NCBI GenBank assembly: GCA_963711455.1 | Contig: CAVQEH010000002.1 | Coordinates: forward strand, 248,001 to 312,000 | Source: DATFVA01 sp963711455 | GTDB taxonomy: Bacteria; Bacteroidota; Ignavibacteria; Ignavibacteriales; Ignavibacteriaceae | Direction of reading: 5' to 3' | Length of the DNA stretch: 64,000 nucleotides | Shown here: piece after piece, positions 35,980-46,027 of the stretch | Layout: each line of letters starts with the position of its first letter | How positions within the stretch are numbered: position 1 is the first letter of the stretch | The notes under the pieces: generated by a model | Seen by the model: only the letters and a program-made list of their open reading frames with translations | Database searches by the model: none | Told to the model about the DNA's origin: nothing | Position numbers and translations under genes: made by a program

Positions 35980-37593
35980 ATGACAGAAACACTTATTCAT
36001 AATCTGGAAGCACTTTCTGAAGATACTAACACTCTTGCCGGGTTTATTTTTAAAGTTTCAAAATCCGGTTTTGAGGTTCTGGCTTCTTTCAATGAACAAA
36101 TCCTGGATATTGCTCCGCTTGGAAATGATCTCTACAAATTATTTCTAAGCAATATGTTAAATAAAGAAAATATTTCCGAATCAGAAGCTTTTCTTTACCT
36201 TTCTGTAGAAAAAGATCTCCAATCATTTTTATTTGAAAAAATTTTAGAATCGGGAAACAAATATTCTGTTTTTTTGCTTTTATTATCAAACATAAAAGAA
36301 AATTATACTAAAGAAAATCAGTTTGATGTTCGAAAATACATAATGGAGCTTAACAAGCAAATAAAAGAAGCTTTTTCTGAAAAATCTGTATCCGGCGAAA
36401 TTGTTACATCGTTTCAGGGAGAGTGGTTCACTAAAAACCGCGAACTTATTTTTTCAACCCTGTTAAATTCTTATAAGGATCTCTTTTTTGTGCTTGATGA
36501 ATATGGATATATAATTGCAATCGGTAAAAATGGTGCCGGGAGTCTAGACTATTCGGAACTTGATATGCGCGGTAAACATCTGCTTGATTATGTCAGATCT
36601 GAAGAAAAGCAGGCAATGATTGAAGCTTTCAAAAACACTCTTTTAAGTGGTGTTAATCTTGAAAAGGATATAACATTAATTGGAAAATATGAAAATGAAA
36701 TTCCTTTCCATATTAATTGCAACATTATTAGAGACGGGGGCAAAATAGTGGGTATGCTTGGTTACGGTAAAAATCTGTCGGAAATTAAATCATTAAGAAC
36801 TAAAAATACCGAACTTAACAACAGGCTGATTGAAACCACAAGATTAATTGATATTGAAAAAAACAGGTCAGATCTTTATAAAGATATCCTTGCAGATCTG
36901 AACAGGTTAAGAAATGATTTTGTTTCCAATCTCTCTCACGAATTTCGTACCCCGCTTGCTTCAATTATAGGTTTTGCAGAAACTATTTTGTCAGATAAAG
37001 AAATGCCTGAGGAAATGAGAAAAGAATTTGACGAAATAATTTTACAGGAAGGGAAAAGACTGGCGAAGTTAATAAATGATATTCTTGAACTTTCACGCTA
37101 CGAGCAGGGGAAAATCGATCTTAATAAAACAGAATTTGATGTTTCGGAATTATTAAAAACTATTGTTGAGGAATTAACCCCGACTATTGAAAACAAAGGA
37201 TTAATTCTTACCTGTAATCTCCCTTCATCCCCGGCAAAAGTAGTTGCGGATAAGGAAAAGATGGGAATGGTTTTAAATGGTATTCTTAATAATTCAATTA
37301 AATATACTCTGCCAAAAGGTAGAATTACATGTATGATTAAAACTTTCAGGGAAGAGGTTGAAATTATTATTACTGATAGTGGTGTGGGAATTTCTGAGAA
37401 GGAATTTCCATATATATTCCATAAATTCTATCATTCTTCAAAAGCTAAAAATGATTTTATAGAAAATGATATAGACCTTGTTTTTATTAAGCAGATTATT
37501 GACTTACATAAGGGTATTATCAAAGTTCAAAGTGAACAAAATATGGGCACATCGGTGCTTATCAAATTACCAAACAAACTTAACTTTAATTAA
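35980..37593 (+). CDS. PAS-domain histidine kinase
   Basis: A 537-residue cytoplasmic histidine kinase without a clear membrane helix. Residues 1-150 are of unknown type; a PAS-like domain spans about 155-270, then a coiled coil. The H-box is DFVSNLSHEFRTPL with H320. The ATPase domain has the N-box LNNSIKYTLPKG and the G1 box DSGVGISEKEF. It starts at ATG 35980 and ends 13 bases before a sigma-54 response regulator, so the two are a cognate pair. Two further regulatory genes follow, suggesting a wider signalling module. The sensed signal is unknown. Confidence 0.9.
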   Translation: MTETLIHNLEALSEDTNTLAGFIFKVSKSGFEVLASFNEQILDIAPLGNDLYKLFLSNMLNKENISESEAFLYLSVEKDLQSFLFEKILESGNKYSVFLLLLSNIKENYTKENQFDVRKYIMELNKQIKEAFSEKSVSGEIVTSFQGEWFTKNRELIFSTLLNSYKDLFFVLDEYGYIIAIGKNGAGSLDYSELDMRGKHLLDYVRSEEKQAMIEAFKNTLLSGVNLEKDITLIGKYENEIPFHINCNIIRDGGKIVGMLGYGKNLSEIKSLRTKNTELNNRLIETTRLIDIEKNRSDLYKDILADLNRLRNDFVSNLSHEFRTPLASIIGFAETILSDKEMPEEMRKEFDEIILQEGKRLAKLINDILELSRYEQGKIDLNKTEFDVSELLKTIVEELTPTIENKGLILTCNLPSSPAKVVADKEKMGMVLNGILNNSIKYTLPKGRITCMIKTFREEVEIIITDSGVGISEKEFPYIFHKFYHSSKAKNDFIENDIDLVFIKQIIDLHKGIIKVQSEQNMGTSVLIKLPNKLNFN

Positions 37594-37606
37594 TTAGGGA
37601 AAAAGA

Positions 37607-38980
37607 GTGGACAAACTTGTTTTTATAGTTGATGACGAACCTGCAATTTCAAAGCTCCTTTCATACTGGGTTAAGGATAAATGGAAATACGATGTTGAAG
37701 TATATGCCAGCGGTGAAGATGTTCTTAAAAGACTAAGTGCGAAACCTGATCTGATTCTTCTTGATATTATGCTGCCTGGTCTGGATGGACTTGAAACCTT
37801 GAGGAGAATAAAACATTTTGATGAAAACCTTCCTGTAATAATTCTTTCTGCACAGGGGAGTATAGAGGTTGCCGTTGAATCCCTGAGATACGGGGCTTAC
37901 GATTATTTCCCTAAGCCAATCGATCAGCAAAGGCTTGAACCTGCAATAAAAAATGCAATTAAAAATTATGACCTGACCAAGGAATTACAGAATCTTCGTG
38001 AAGATGTGCAGAAAGAATACAGCTTCGATAATATTATTTCTGCGGACGGGAAAATGCAGGGAGTTTTTAAACTGGTAACCAAGGTGCTTAACAATGATAT
38101 AACTGTTCTTATATACGGTGAGAGTGGAACCGGCAAAGAATTAATTGCAAGAGCAATTCATTATAACGGTAGAAGAAAAGATCAGCCGTTTATTGTTGTT
38201 AATTGCGCATCTATCCCGAGAGAACTTCTGGAAAGTGAACTCTTTGGGCACGAAAAAGGATCTTTCACAGGAGCATACCAGAGAAAGATCGGGAAATTTG
38301 AAGCTGCAAACGGGGGCACTTTGTTTCTTGATGAAGTCGGTGAACTCGAAATGCTGCTTCAAGCGAAACTCCTTCGCGTAATACAGGAAAAGTCTTTCGA
38401 AAGAGTAGGCGGAAATGAATTAATAAAAACCGATGTCAGAATAATTTCTGCAACCAACAGGGATTTAAAACTGGCTGTAGAGACCAAAGAATTCAGAGAA
38501 GATTTGTACTATCGTTTAAATTCATTTCCTATTTCTATTCCTCCATTAAGACAAAGAAGGGGAGATATACTTGTACTTGCTCAGCATTTCCTTTCAGGTT
38601 TCAATAAAAAGCTTGTTAAAAATACAAAAGGCTTTACAAAAAAATCACTCAAATATTTGTATGAATACAACTGGCCGGGTAATGTAAGGGAAATGGAAAA
38701 TACGATAGAAAGATGTATGATTATCAGCGAGGGGGATATGATTGACGTGGATGATTTACCGATTCATCTAAGAGAGAATGAAGTGGCATTGAATTCTGAT
38801 TTGTCAAGCACTTTATTTACTGACGAGACAATAATACCTTTTGAGAAATTGAAGGAAGAAGCAATCAGGCACGCTTTAAAAATAACAAACGGAAATATAG
38901 TTGAAGCAGCGAAAAAGCTGCAGCTTGGAAGAGCAACTATTTACAGGTTGATGGAAAAATATAATATTGTAAACAGATAA
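37607..38980 (+). CDS. Sigma-54-dependent response regulator (NtrC family), kinase partner
   Basis: A 457-residue activator: receiver domain with D53 (ILLDIMLPG), AAA+ domain with Walker A GESGTGKE (171-178), sigma-54 loop GSFTGA (218-223) and Walker B GGTLFLDEVGEL, and a Fis-type HTH near the C-terminus (IVEAAKKLQLGRATIYRLM). The start is GTG with AGGGA about 9 bases upstream. It follows the histidine kinase by 13 bases and is followed by a STAS gene 19 bases later. Which operons it turns on cannot be read from the window; the STAS and phosphatase genes downstream are candidates. Confidence 0.94.
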   Translation: MDKLVFIVDDEPAISKLLSYWVKDKWKYDVEVYASGEDVLKRLSAKPDLILLDIMLPGLDGLETLRRIKHFDENLPVIILSAQGSIEVAVESLRYGAYDYFPKPIDQQRLEPAIKNAIKNYDLTKELQNLREDVQKEYSFDNIISADGKMQGVFKLVTKVLNNDITVLIYGESGTGKELIARAIHYNGRRKDQPFIVVNCASIPRELLESELFGHEKGSFTGAYQRKIGKFEAANGGTLFLDEVGELEMLLQAKLLRVIQEKSFERVGGNELIKTDVRIISATNRDLKLAVETKEFREDLYYRLNSFPISIPPLRQRRGDILVLAQHFLSGFNKKLVKNTKGFTKKSLKYLYEYNWPGNVREMENTIERCMIISEGDMIDVDDLPIHLRENEVALNSDLSSTLFTDETIIPFEKLKEEAIRHALKITNGNIVEAAKKLQLGRATIYRLMEKYNIVNR

Positions 38981-38999
38981 TAAAATAGAAGGCAGCAAA

Positions 39000-39338
39000 A
39001 TGGATTTCATAAAAGAAAAACATAATAATGTACTCGTTGAGATAGTGACACTTGAAAGAGCCACGTTGAGCGAAGCTGAACAATTCAGATCAGTTTTATC
39101 CGCTGATATTGAAGAAGGAAATATAAATATTGTTGTAGATCTTTTTAATTGTGAATTTATTGATTCAACTTTTCTTGGCGCTCTTGTGGTTTCTCTAAAG
39201 AAAACCACCGTGCTCGGAGGTGACCTGAAACTGGTCGGTTTTCAGCCTGCCGTTCATTCTATGTTTGAATTAACAAGACTCAACCGTGTTTTCGAAGCAT
39301 TCCAGACAAGAGAGGATGCGATTAAGAGTTTTAAATAA
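39000..39338 (+). CDS. STAS-domain anti-sigma factor antagonist
   Basis: A 112-residue single STAS domain. The core is VDLFNCEFIDSTFLGALVV; the position that carries the phosphorylated serine in SpoIIAA-like proteins (DSSGLG) is a threonine here (IDSTFLG). In partner-switching systems, an unphosphorylated STAS protein sequesters an anti-sigma factor kinase. No RsbW-type kinase gene is nearby, but a PP2C phosphatase follows. It starts 19 bases after the sigma-54 regulator stop. Confidence 0.88.
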   Translation: MDFIKEKHNNVLVEIVTLERATLSEAEQFRSVLSADIEEGNINIVVDLFNCEFIDSTFLGALVVSLKKTTVLGGDLKLVGFQPAVHSMFELTRLNRVFEAFQTREDAIKSFK

Positions 39339-39437
39339 TAATCAAAATTTTTTTATAATGATGGGCCCATTTAGTTTCGGAAAATTAAAAGAGGGATTCA
39401 TTAAAATTATTCTTTTCCGGCATATCTTTTTATTTAA

Positions 39438-41003
39438 ATGAACGTTGACGAGAAAAATAACATCCTTGTAATCGATGATGATATAGTCATTAGAAAATTA
39501 CTAAAACATCACCTTGACAAAAACAACTATAATGTAATTGAAGCCGAAGGTCCTGAAGAAGGGATGACCCATCTTTCGGGCAAGCCGGTTGATCTGGTTC
39601 TTTGCGATGTTACAATGGATGGAATGGATGGTTTTACATTCTGCAGAAAAGTTCGCGAGAATGAAAAGTACCGCGCAATTCCTTTCGTCTTTGTGACAGC
39701 AAAAAATACAATTGAAGATAAATCCATGGCACTTGATGCCGGTGGGGATGATATAATCACAAAGCCCTTTGATGTAAATGATCTTCTGATGAAAGTTAAA
39801 GCACTGATAAAACGAACTGCTATTTATAAAATTTACGGAGTAAAGAAAAACCTTGAACAATCCTTCGTGAATACCGCCAATAAAATTTTGCTTGTTGATG
39901 ATGATGCTTCGCTTGTCAGAATTTTCGAATACAATTTTAATAAAGCAGGTTTTGAATGTGAAGTTGCAGGATCTCCTGAAGAGGCTTTTAATAAGTTGAA
40001 AACTTTTATACCCGATCTGATTATATCAGATATCATGATGCCCGGAACAGACGGGTTTCAGTTCAGGAAAGAATTATTGAAAGATGAAAAGCTGAAAACA
40101 ATTCCATTTGTTTTCTTAACTGCGAAAGGAGATGAGGATGAAATATTGGAAGGATATGAATTTAACATTACCGATTACGTGGTAAAAACCGCAGGTCCTA
40201 AATTGGTTGTTAAAAAAGTTGATGCCATCCTGAAAAGCCTTGGGAAAGAAAGATCACGCGTTGTAACAGAACTACATGCCGCGGCCGATTCATTACGTGT
40301 AAAGGTTGTTCCCGATGCAGCTCCTTCTTTCGACGGATTTAGTATTAAACACTATCATAAGCCTTACCAAGGAATACCCGGCGGGGATTTTATTGATTTT
40401 TTCCCTCTTGATAAAAATAACCTTGCAATTATTCTTGGTGATGTAATGGGAAAAAAATGGGGGGCCTGGTTTTTTGCCTTTGCATATGCAGGTTATGTTC
40501 GTACTGCCTTACGAATGGTCCTTCAGAATGCACAGGATTATTCTCCGGGAAAAATTTTAACACAGGTAAACCGGTCTGTATATGATGATGCAAAAATTTC
40601 CGAAGTTTTTGCCACACTTTCCGTAGTAGTTATTAATAATGAAAAAAAGACTATCAGATATGCCGGTGCAGGTGATTTACCCCTTCTCTATAAAAACTCA
40701 AGCAATGGTAAAATTGAAAAAATAATTTCAAAGGGTTCTCTTCTCGGTTTTAATCCAAAGGAAGTTTTTGATGACCTTGAAATAAATATGAAAAACGGTG
40801 ACTTCATTATAATGTTAACAGACGGTGTAATTGAATCAAGAGATACAGGTAATAATTCTCTTCAGGCAGAAGGGCTGCTGGAAATTCTTGAAAATGTGGA
40901 ATCTGATGATAACCCGTTATCCAGAGTTGTAAAAGAGGTCAATGATTTTACCAGCGGTAATTATGAAGACGATATCAGCCTGATCGCAATAAAAGCGGAA
41001 TAA
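39438..41003 (+). CDS. Double-receiver SpoIIE/PP2C-type protein phosphatase
   Basis: A 521-residue regulator with two receiver domains and a C-terminal SpoIIE-like PP2C phosphatase. The phospho-acceptor aspartates are in LVLCDVTMDGMDG (REC1) and LIISDIMMPGTDG (REC2). Phosphatase metal-site aspartates appear in PGGDFIDF, ILGDVMGKKWGA, LTDGVIES and EDDISLIAI. The phosphatase probably acts on the STAS protein encoded just before it, under control of a kinase through the receivers. It begins 99 bases after the STAS gene. The gene order makes a partner-switch module plausible; the target is inference. Confidence 0.92.
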   Translation: MNVDEKNNILVIDDDIVIRKLLKHHLDKNNYNVIEAEGPEEGMTHLSGKPVDLVLCDVTMDGMDGFTFCRKVRENEKYRAIPFVFVTAKNTIEDKSMALDAGGDDIITKPFDVNDLLMKVKALIKRTAIYKIYGVKKNLEQSFVNTANKILLVDDDASLVRIFEYNFNKAGFECEVAGSPEEAFNKLKTFIPDLIISDIMMPGTDGFQFRKELLKDEKLKTIPFVFLTAKGDEDEILEGYEFNITDYVVKTAGPKLVVKKVDAILKSLGKERSRVVTELHAAADSLRVKVVPDAAPSFDGFSIKHYHKPYQGIPGGDFIDFFPLDKNNLAIILGDVMGKKWGAWFFAFAYAGYVRTALRMVLQNAQDYSPGKILTQVNRSVYDDAKISEVFATLSVVVINNEKKTIRYAGAGDLPLLYKNSSNGKIEKIISKGSLLGFNPKEVFDDLEINMKNGDFIIMLTDGVIESRDTGNNSLQAEGLLEILENVESDDNPLSRVVKEVNDFTSGNYEDDISLIAIKAE

Positions 41004-42083
41004 TTATTCAAGCTTGTTCGCCTGGAGCTTTTCTGTTCTGTCAGCTAATTTAAGCTCTTCAATTAATTGATTTAAATCCCCTTCCATAATATTAGCAAGA
41101 TTGTACAAAGTTAATCCGATTCTATGATCGGTAACTCTGTTTTGTGGAAAATTATATGTACGGATTTTATCACTTCTGTCCCCGCTTCGAACCATCAGTT
41201 TTCTTTGTGCAGAAATTTCCGCAGACTGTTCTTTCAGTTTCATATCATATAATCTTGCCCGTAAAACCTTCATTGCTTTCTGCCGGTTCTTAAGCTGTGA
41301 TCTTTCATCCTGGCATTGAACAACGATTCCTGTCGGCAGATGAGTAATGCGGACAGCAGTTTCAACCTTATTTACATTCTGTCCTCCTGCTCCACCCGAT
41401 CTGAAAATGTCTATCTTAAGATCGTTCGGATTTATATCTATCTGTACGTCTTCCGCTTCAGGTAAAACTGCCACCGATGCAGCAGAAGTGTGAACGCGAC
41501 CGCTTGCTTCTGTTTCCGGTACTCTTTGAACTCTGTGCACTCCGCTTTCAAATTTCATATTTCCATAAACATCATTCCCGCTTACAGAGAACACAGCTTC
41601 TTTTATTCCTCCCAGTCCGGTATCATTTATATCCATCAGTTCAACTTTCCATCCTTTTATTTCAGCGAACCGGGTATACATTCTGAAAAGATCATCTGCA
41701 AACAAAGCAGCTTCTTCTCCGCCTGTTCCGGCCCTGATTTCCATTATAATGTCTTTATTATCATTGGGATCTTTTGGCAAAAGCAGGTATTTAATTCCTT
41801 CTTCAAGTCTTTCCTTATTATTATTTAATTCTTCCATTTCTGCTTCAGCAAGTTCGATTAATTCGGAATCTGTATTGGAAGAAATTATTTCTTGATTTCC
41901 CTCAATGTTTTTTAATACATCACTGTACTGCTCGTAAGCATTTACAATATCACTAAGATCGCTTCTTTCTTTACTAAGGCTTATTACTTTTTCCCTGTCA
42001 CTAAGTATATCGGGGTCGGAAAGCTGCTGATTTATATTCTCAAAACGATCTTTTATTTTCCTTAACTTTTCAATAATTTCCAT
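41004..42083 (-). CDS. prfA: Peptide chain release factor 1
   Basis: A 359-residue class-I release factor for UAA and UAG. The GGQ motif is at residues 233-235 (SGGAGGQNVNKVE), which triggers peptidyl-tRNA hydrolysis. The codon-reading tripeptide is PET at 189-191, an RF1-type PxT; RF2 would have SPF. The C-terminal RSDKIRTYNFPQNRVTDHR is the usual RF1 tail. It is convergent with and directly abuts the phosphatase gene. No prmC is adjacent. Confidence 0.96.
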   Translation of the reverse strand: MEIIEKLRKIKDRFENINQQLSDPDILSDREKVISLSKERSDLSDIVNAYEQYSDVLKNIEGNQEIISSNTDSELIELAEAEMEELNNNKERLEEGIKYLLLPKDPNDNKDIIMEIRAGTGGEEAALFADDLFRMYTRFAEIKGWKVELMDINDTGLGGIKEAVFSVSGNDVYGNMKFESGVHRVQRVPETEASGRVHTSAASVAVLPEAEDVQIDINPNDLKIDIFRSGGAGGQNVNKVETAVRITHLPTGIVVQCQDERSQLKNRQKAMKVLRARLYDMKLKEQSAEISAQRKLMVRSGDRSDKIRTYNFPQNRVTDHRIGLTLYNLANIMEGDLNQLIEELKLADRTEKLQANKLE

Positions 42084-42178
42084 AACTTTTTTCTTTGTTT
42101 AGAAGACCAAATATAAACAAAGTAGACTTCGATTTCTAAATAATTAAAACTGCAAAAACCCTTTTGCAGATAGATAAA

Positions 42179-42399
42179 ATGAATGACTTTAAACAAATAA
42201 GGATTATTTCCTTTACACTTGCTTCAGGACAAATATTGTATTTCCAGGTTGCTTTATTTACCTGCTTACTGGAAATTTTCTTTATGTGGGTATGTTTTTA
42301 ATAGTAATCGGATTGTATATAATAAGTGTGCCCGGCAGAGAAAAATTTATTACCGATTATGAAATAAGTGGCAATGATGTAACAAAGTTGAAAAAATAA
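42179..42399 (+). pseudogene. Possible small two-helix membrane protein with a frameshift
   Basis: One frame from ATG 42179 encodes about 30 residues with one hydrophobic stretch (QILYFQVALFTCLL). The next frame continues GNFLYVGMFLIVIGLYIISV then PGREKFITDYEISGNDVTKL and ends at 42399. Joining them near 42270 needs one base less or more. The second half is convincingly a membrane helix with a charged tail, but no family is recognised. It may also be unrelated AT-rich sequence; confidence is low. Confidence 0.3.
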
Positions 42400-42536
42400 A
42401 TCGTATAGCAAAATTGCTAAAAAAAGAACAAAGTAATTACGTTAGCTTTATTATTCACTATCTTTCGAAACAAAATTACACTGACTCCAGTAATAATATT
42501 TATTAACTTGCATTTTTTAACAATCATAAAGATTAA

Positions 42537-43760
42537 ATGAAGAAATTTGATATACCGGATTTTTACAGAAGCCCGGTTATTTCAAGAATTAAAAATGCCC
42601 GAAAGGATTCAGACCCCAAGAAGAAGAATTTCTTACCGACAGAGCTCGATTTCGGTCCTATAAGATTTTATATAGCCAGACATTTTGGTTTTTGTTACGG
42701 CGTGGAAAATGCTATTGAAATTTCTTATAAAACTATTGAGGATAATCCTGACAAAAAAATATTTCTTTTAAGCGAAATGATTCATAACCCCGGTGTTAAT
42801 GCTGATTTGAAGAATAGGGGAGTCAGGTTTTTGATGGATACATCGGGGAACCAGCTTATTGAATGGGATGAATTAACTCCCGATGATATTGTAATCATTC
42901 CTGCATTCGGAACCACGATAGAAATTCAGAAAAAGTTAAATGAAATCGGAATCGACCCTTATAAGTATAATACAACCTGTCCGTTTGTGGAGAAAGTCTG
43001 GAACCGAGCCTCACAGCTTGGTGAAAAAGATTACACAATAATTATTCATGGTAAATATTATCACGAAGAAACAAGGGCTACATTTTCTCACAGTATGGAA
43101 AATTCCAGGGCTTTGATTGTTAAAAACCTTAATGAAGCAAAACAGCTTGGTAATTTTATTCTTGGTAAAATTTCTTTAGGGGAATTCAATAACATTTTCA
43201 GGGGAAAATACTCCGAAGGATTTAATCCCGAAGAGGATTTAAAAAAAATCGGGGTTGTAAATCAAACGACAATGCTTGCGACAGAAACGCAGTCAATTGC
43301 TGATCATTTAAAAAATATTATGAGAGAAAAGTATGGAACAGACAGCTTGCAGAATCATTTTGCAGATACAAGGGATACCTTATGTTACGCAACTTATGAT
43401 AATCAGCAGGCTACAATTGAGTTAATAAAACAGCAGGCAGATTTTGCAATTGTTGTTGGTGGTTATAATAGTTCTAATACCGGTCACATAGTTGAGCTAT
43501 GCCAGGAGAAACATATCACATATTTTATTTCTTCTGCCGGTAAAATTCACTCAGACAATTCAATAGAACATTTTGATATTAATACTAAATTAGAAAAGAT
43601 CACAAAAAATTTTATTCCTGTAAAGACTCCCGTAAAAATCATTTTAACCAGTGGTGCATCCTGCCCAGATGCAGTTGTAGACCAGGTGCTTCATAAAATG
43701 TTATCTTTTTTTGATGATGTGAAATCAACAGAAGAAGCTTTGGGGGAGGTAATAAATTGA
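42537..43760 (+). CDS. ispH: 4-Hydroxy-3-methylbut-2-enyl diphosphate reductase, long type
   Basis: The last enzyme of the MEP pathway, giving IPP and DMAPP. At 407 residues it belongs to the longer plant/cyanobacterial-like group. Cluster cysteines are C53 (RHFGFCYGV), C148 (NTTCPFVEKVW) and C283 (RDTLCYATYD). H83 and the HNPGVN motif are in place. The ATG is at 42537. It stands in front of a sugar-nucleotidyltransferase and the SAM-cycle pair, with no obvious link to them. IPP feeds the undecaprenyl carriers used by the polysaccharide genes. Confidence 0.95.
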   Translation: MKKFDIPDFYRSPVISRIKNARKDSDPKKKNFLPTELDFGPIRFYIARHFGFCYGVENAIEISYKTIEDNPDKKIFLLSEMIHNPGVNADLKNRGVRFLMDTSGNQLIEWDELTPDDIVIIPAFGTTIEIQKKLNEIGIDPYKYNTTCPFVEKVWNRASQLGEKDYTIIIHGKYYHEETRATFSHSMENSRALIVKNLNEAKQLGNFILGKISLGEFNNIFRGKYSEGFNPEEDLKKIGVVNQTTMLATETQSIADHLKNIMREKYGTDSLQNHFADTRDTLCYATYDNQQATIELIKQQADFAIVVGGYNSSNTGHIVELCQEKHITYFISSAGKIHSDNSIEHFDINTKLEKITKNFIPVKTPVKIILTSGASCPDAVVDQVLHKMLSFFDDVKSTEEALGEVIN

Positions 43761-43848
43761 CTCGGGCTAATCACCCTTAATTTTATTTGTTATTCAAAAA
43801 CGGATTAGGTAATTTTGTATTCTTGAAAAGTAATAAACCAATGATTCT

Positions 43849-44826
43849 ATGAGAGCAGTAATACCTGTAGCGGGTATAGGAACAAGATTAAAGCCACATA
43901 CATTTTCAACTCCCAAAGTACTTTTAAATGTTGGTGGAAAACCAATACTTGGACATATTCTGGATAAGCTTCTTAAAGAAGGGTTAACTAAATCTACCTT
44001 TGTGATTGGATACCTTGGCGAAATGATAAGAGAATATGTCGGAAAAGAATATCCGCAAATCCAATCTGATTTTGTTTTTCAGGAAGAGATGAAGGGTCTT
44101 GGTCATGCAATATATGTTGCTTCTCCTACTTTTGATGAAAAAGATATCTTTGTAATTCTTGGAGATACAATATTTGATGTTGATCTTAGACCGGTTTTTA
44201 AAAGCAGGCATTCTTCTCTCGGTGTAAAAGAAGTTGAAGACCCAAGAAGGTTTGGTGTAGCTGTTCTTAAAGGTGGGTTTATCCAAAAACTGATTGAAAA
44301 ACCTCAGGAACCGGTTTCAAATCTTGCGCTTGTAGGTCTTTATTATTTCAGTAATGCAGATTCACTTAAAACTGCGTTAAATGAACTGGTTGAAAAAGAT
44401 ATAAGAACCAAAGGAGAACTCCAGCTTACTGATGCAATACAGATAATGATTGACAATGGAGAAAAGATAACTACTTTCACGGTAGATGGTTGGTATGATT
44501 GCGGGAAACCTGAGACGCTTCTTACTACAAACCAGTACCTGCTTTCGAAAAGAGATAATGGTAAGGAAATTAAAAGTGTAATTATAAATAAACCTGTTTT
44601 TATTGCTGAAGATGCGGTGATTAAAAATTCAGTGATTGGACCTTTTACAACAATTGCATCGGGAACAATTATAGAAGATTCAATTATAAGAAATTCGCTT
44701 ATCGGGTCAGGAACAAGAGTAACCAAAAGTTTGCTTGAAAATTCGATAATCGGTGATGACTCTGTAATACAGGGATCATTTAATAGATTAAACTCCGGCA
44801 ATTCAACTGAGATAGATTTTTATTAA
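43849..44826 (+). CDS. Sugar-phosphate nucleotidyltransferase with left-handed beta-helix tail
   Basis: A 325-residue protein. The N-terminal Rossmann-like nucleotidyltransferase domain starts MRAVIPVAGIGTRLKPHTFS with the conserved G-x-G-T-R-L and a later PKVLLNVGGKP. The C-terminal 90 residues have hexapeptide-like turns (NSVIGPFTTIASGTIIEDS). It resembles glucose-1-phosphate thymidylyl- or mannose-1-phosphate guanylyltransferases, which make NDP-sugars for glycans. The nucleotide used cannot be decided. It is followed by metK after 30 bases, so it may be in its operon. Confidence 0.88.
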   Translation: MRAVIPVAGIGTRLKPHTFSTPKVLLNVGGKPILGHILDKLLKEGLTKSTFVIGYLGEMIREYVGKEYPQIQSDFVFQEEMKGLGHAIYVASPTFDEKDIFVILGDTIFDVDLRPVFKSRHSSLGVKEVEDPRRFGVAVLKGGFIQKLIEKPQEPVSNLALVGLYYFSNADSLKTALNELVEKDIRTKGELQLTDAIQIMIDNGEKITTFTVDGWYDCGKPETLLTTNQYLLSKRDNGKEIKSVIINKPVFIAEDAVIKNSVIGPFTTIASGTIIEDSIIRNSLIGSGTRVTKSLLENSIIGDDSVIQGSFNRLNSGNSTEIDFY

Positions 44827-44856
44827 TTCATTCGAAACTAATTAAGGCAGTAGCAA

Positions 44857-45999
44857 ATGTCATATTTATTTACATCGGAATCAGTTTCCGAAGGACATCC
44901 GGATAAAATCTGCGATGCAATATCTGATAGTATTTTAGATGCAATTTTTGAAAAAGATCCTGAAGCAAGGGTAGCGTGCGAATCATTTGTAACAACTGGT
45001 TTGGCTCTTGTTGGTGGTGAGATTACGACATCAGCTTATATTGAAGTTCCCGATGTTGTACGACAGACAATTAAAAATATTGGTTACAACAATGCCGAGT
45101 ATAGATTCGATTCTGAATCATGTTCGGTTCTGAATTCAATCCATTCACAATCGCCTGATATTGCAATGGGAGTTGATAGAGGCGGTGCCGGAGACCAGGG
45201 TCTTATGTTTGGTTATGCTTGCGATCAAACATCGGAACTAATGCCTATGCCGATTATGTATGCACATAAGCTGGTAAAAAAATTAGCCGAAATAAGAAAA
45301 AGAAATAACGGTTTAATGCCTTATCTTCGTCCTGATGCCAAATCACAGGTTACTATAGAATATGATGATAAAAATAAACCGCTAAGAGTTGATGCTGTTG
45401 TTATTTCGACTCAGCATAATCCGGATGTAAAACAAAAAAAGATAAAAGAAGATATTATAGAAAATGTGATTAAAAAAATAATACCTGAAAAGTTCATAGA
45501 TAAAAAGACAAAATATTTTGTAAATCCCACGGGGAGATTTGAAATTGGTGGACCGCATGGCGATAGTGGTTTAACGGGAAGAAAAATTATTGTTGATACT
45601 TATGGAGGATGGGCACCTCATGGCGGCGGAGCTTTTTCAGGAAAAGATCCATCAAAGGTTGACAGAAGTGCAACTTACGCTGCAAGACATATTGCAAAAA
45701 ATATTGTTGGAGCGAAACTTGCAAAAGAATGTCTCGTACAGGTAGCTTATGCGATTGGTGTTGTAGATCCTGTTTCTGTTTATGTAAATACTCGTGGTAC
45801 CGGAATTATTCCTGATAAGGAAATAGCAAAAATGATCATTAAAGAAGTTGATCTTACACCAAGAGGGATCATTGCGAGATTAAATCTTAGAAGACCGATA
45901 TACAAAGCAACTTCTGCTTACGGGCACTTCGGGCGTAATGAAAAAGATTTTACCTGGGAACAATTAGACCTGGTTCCTGTATTTAAAAGATATGCTTAA
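44857..45999 (+). CDS. metK: S-adenosylmethionine synthase
   Basis: Makes SAM from methionine and ATP. The 380-residue protein has the N-terminal FTSESVSEGHPDKICDAISD, the acidic DDKNKPLRVDAVVISTQH region, GPHGDSGLTGRKIIVDTYGG and the ATP-binding loop GGGAFSGKDPSKVDRS. It is followed after 28 bases by ahcY, so SAM formation and removal of the by-product SAH are coupled. Many methyltransferases in the window (NoeA-like, PKS-linked) use its product. No SAM or SAH riboswitch was recognised upstream. Confidence 0.97.
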   Translation: MSYLFTSESVSEGHPDKICDAISDSILDAIFEKDPEARVACESFVTTGLALVGGEITTSAYIEVPDVVRQTIKNIGYNNAEYRFDSESCSVLNSIHSQSPDIAMGVDRGGAGDQGLMFGYACDQTSELMPMPIMYAHKLVKKLAEIRKRNNGLMPYLRPDAKSQVTIEYDDKNKPLRVDAVVISTQHNPDVKQKKIKEDIIENVIKKIIPEKFIDKKTKYFVNPTGRFEIGGPHGDSGLTGRKIIVDTYGGWAPHGGGAFSGKDPSKVDRSATYAARHIAKNIVGAKLAKECLVQVAYAIGVVDPVSVYVNTRGTGIIPDKEIAKMIIKEVDLTPRGIIARLNLRRPIYKATSAYGHFGRNEKDFTWEQLDLVPVFKRYA

Positions 46000-46027
46000 G
46001 TTTTTATAAATAGATGAAGGTTAAAAA

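Noticed and set aside
44700..44857. Possible SAM or SAH riboswitch in front of metK-ahcY.
   Set aside because: Only 30 bases separate metK from the preceding gene, too short for a riboswitch, and nothing resembling one was seen.
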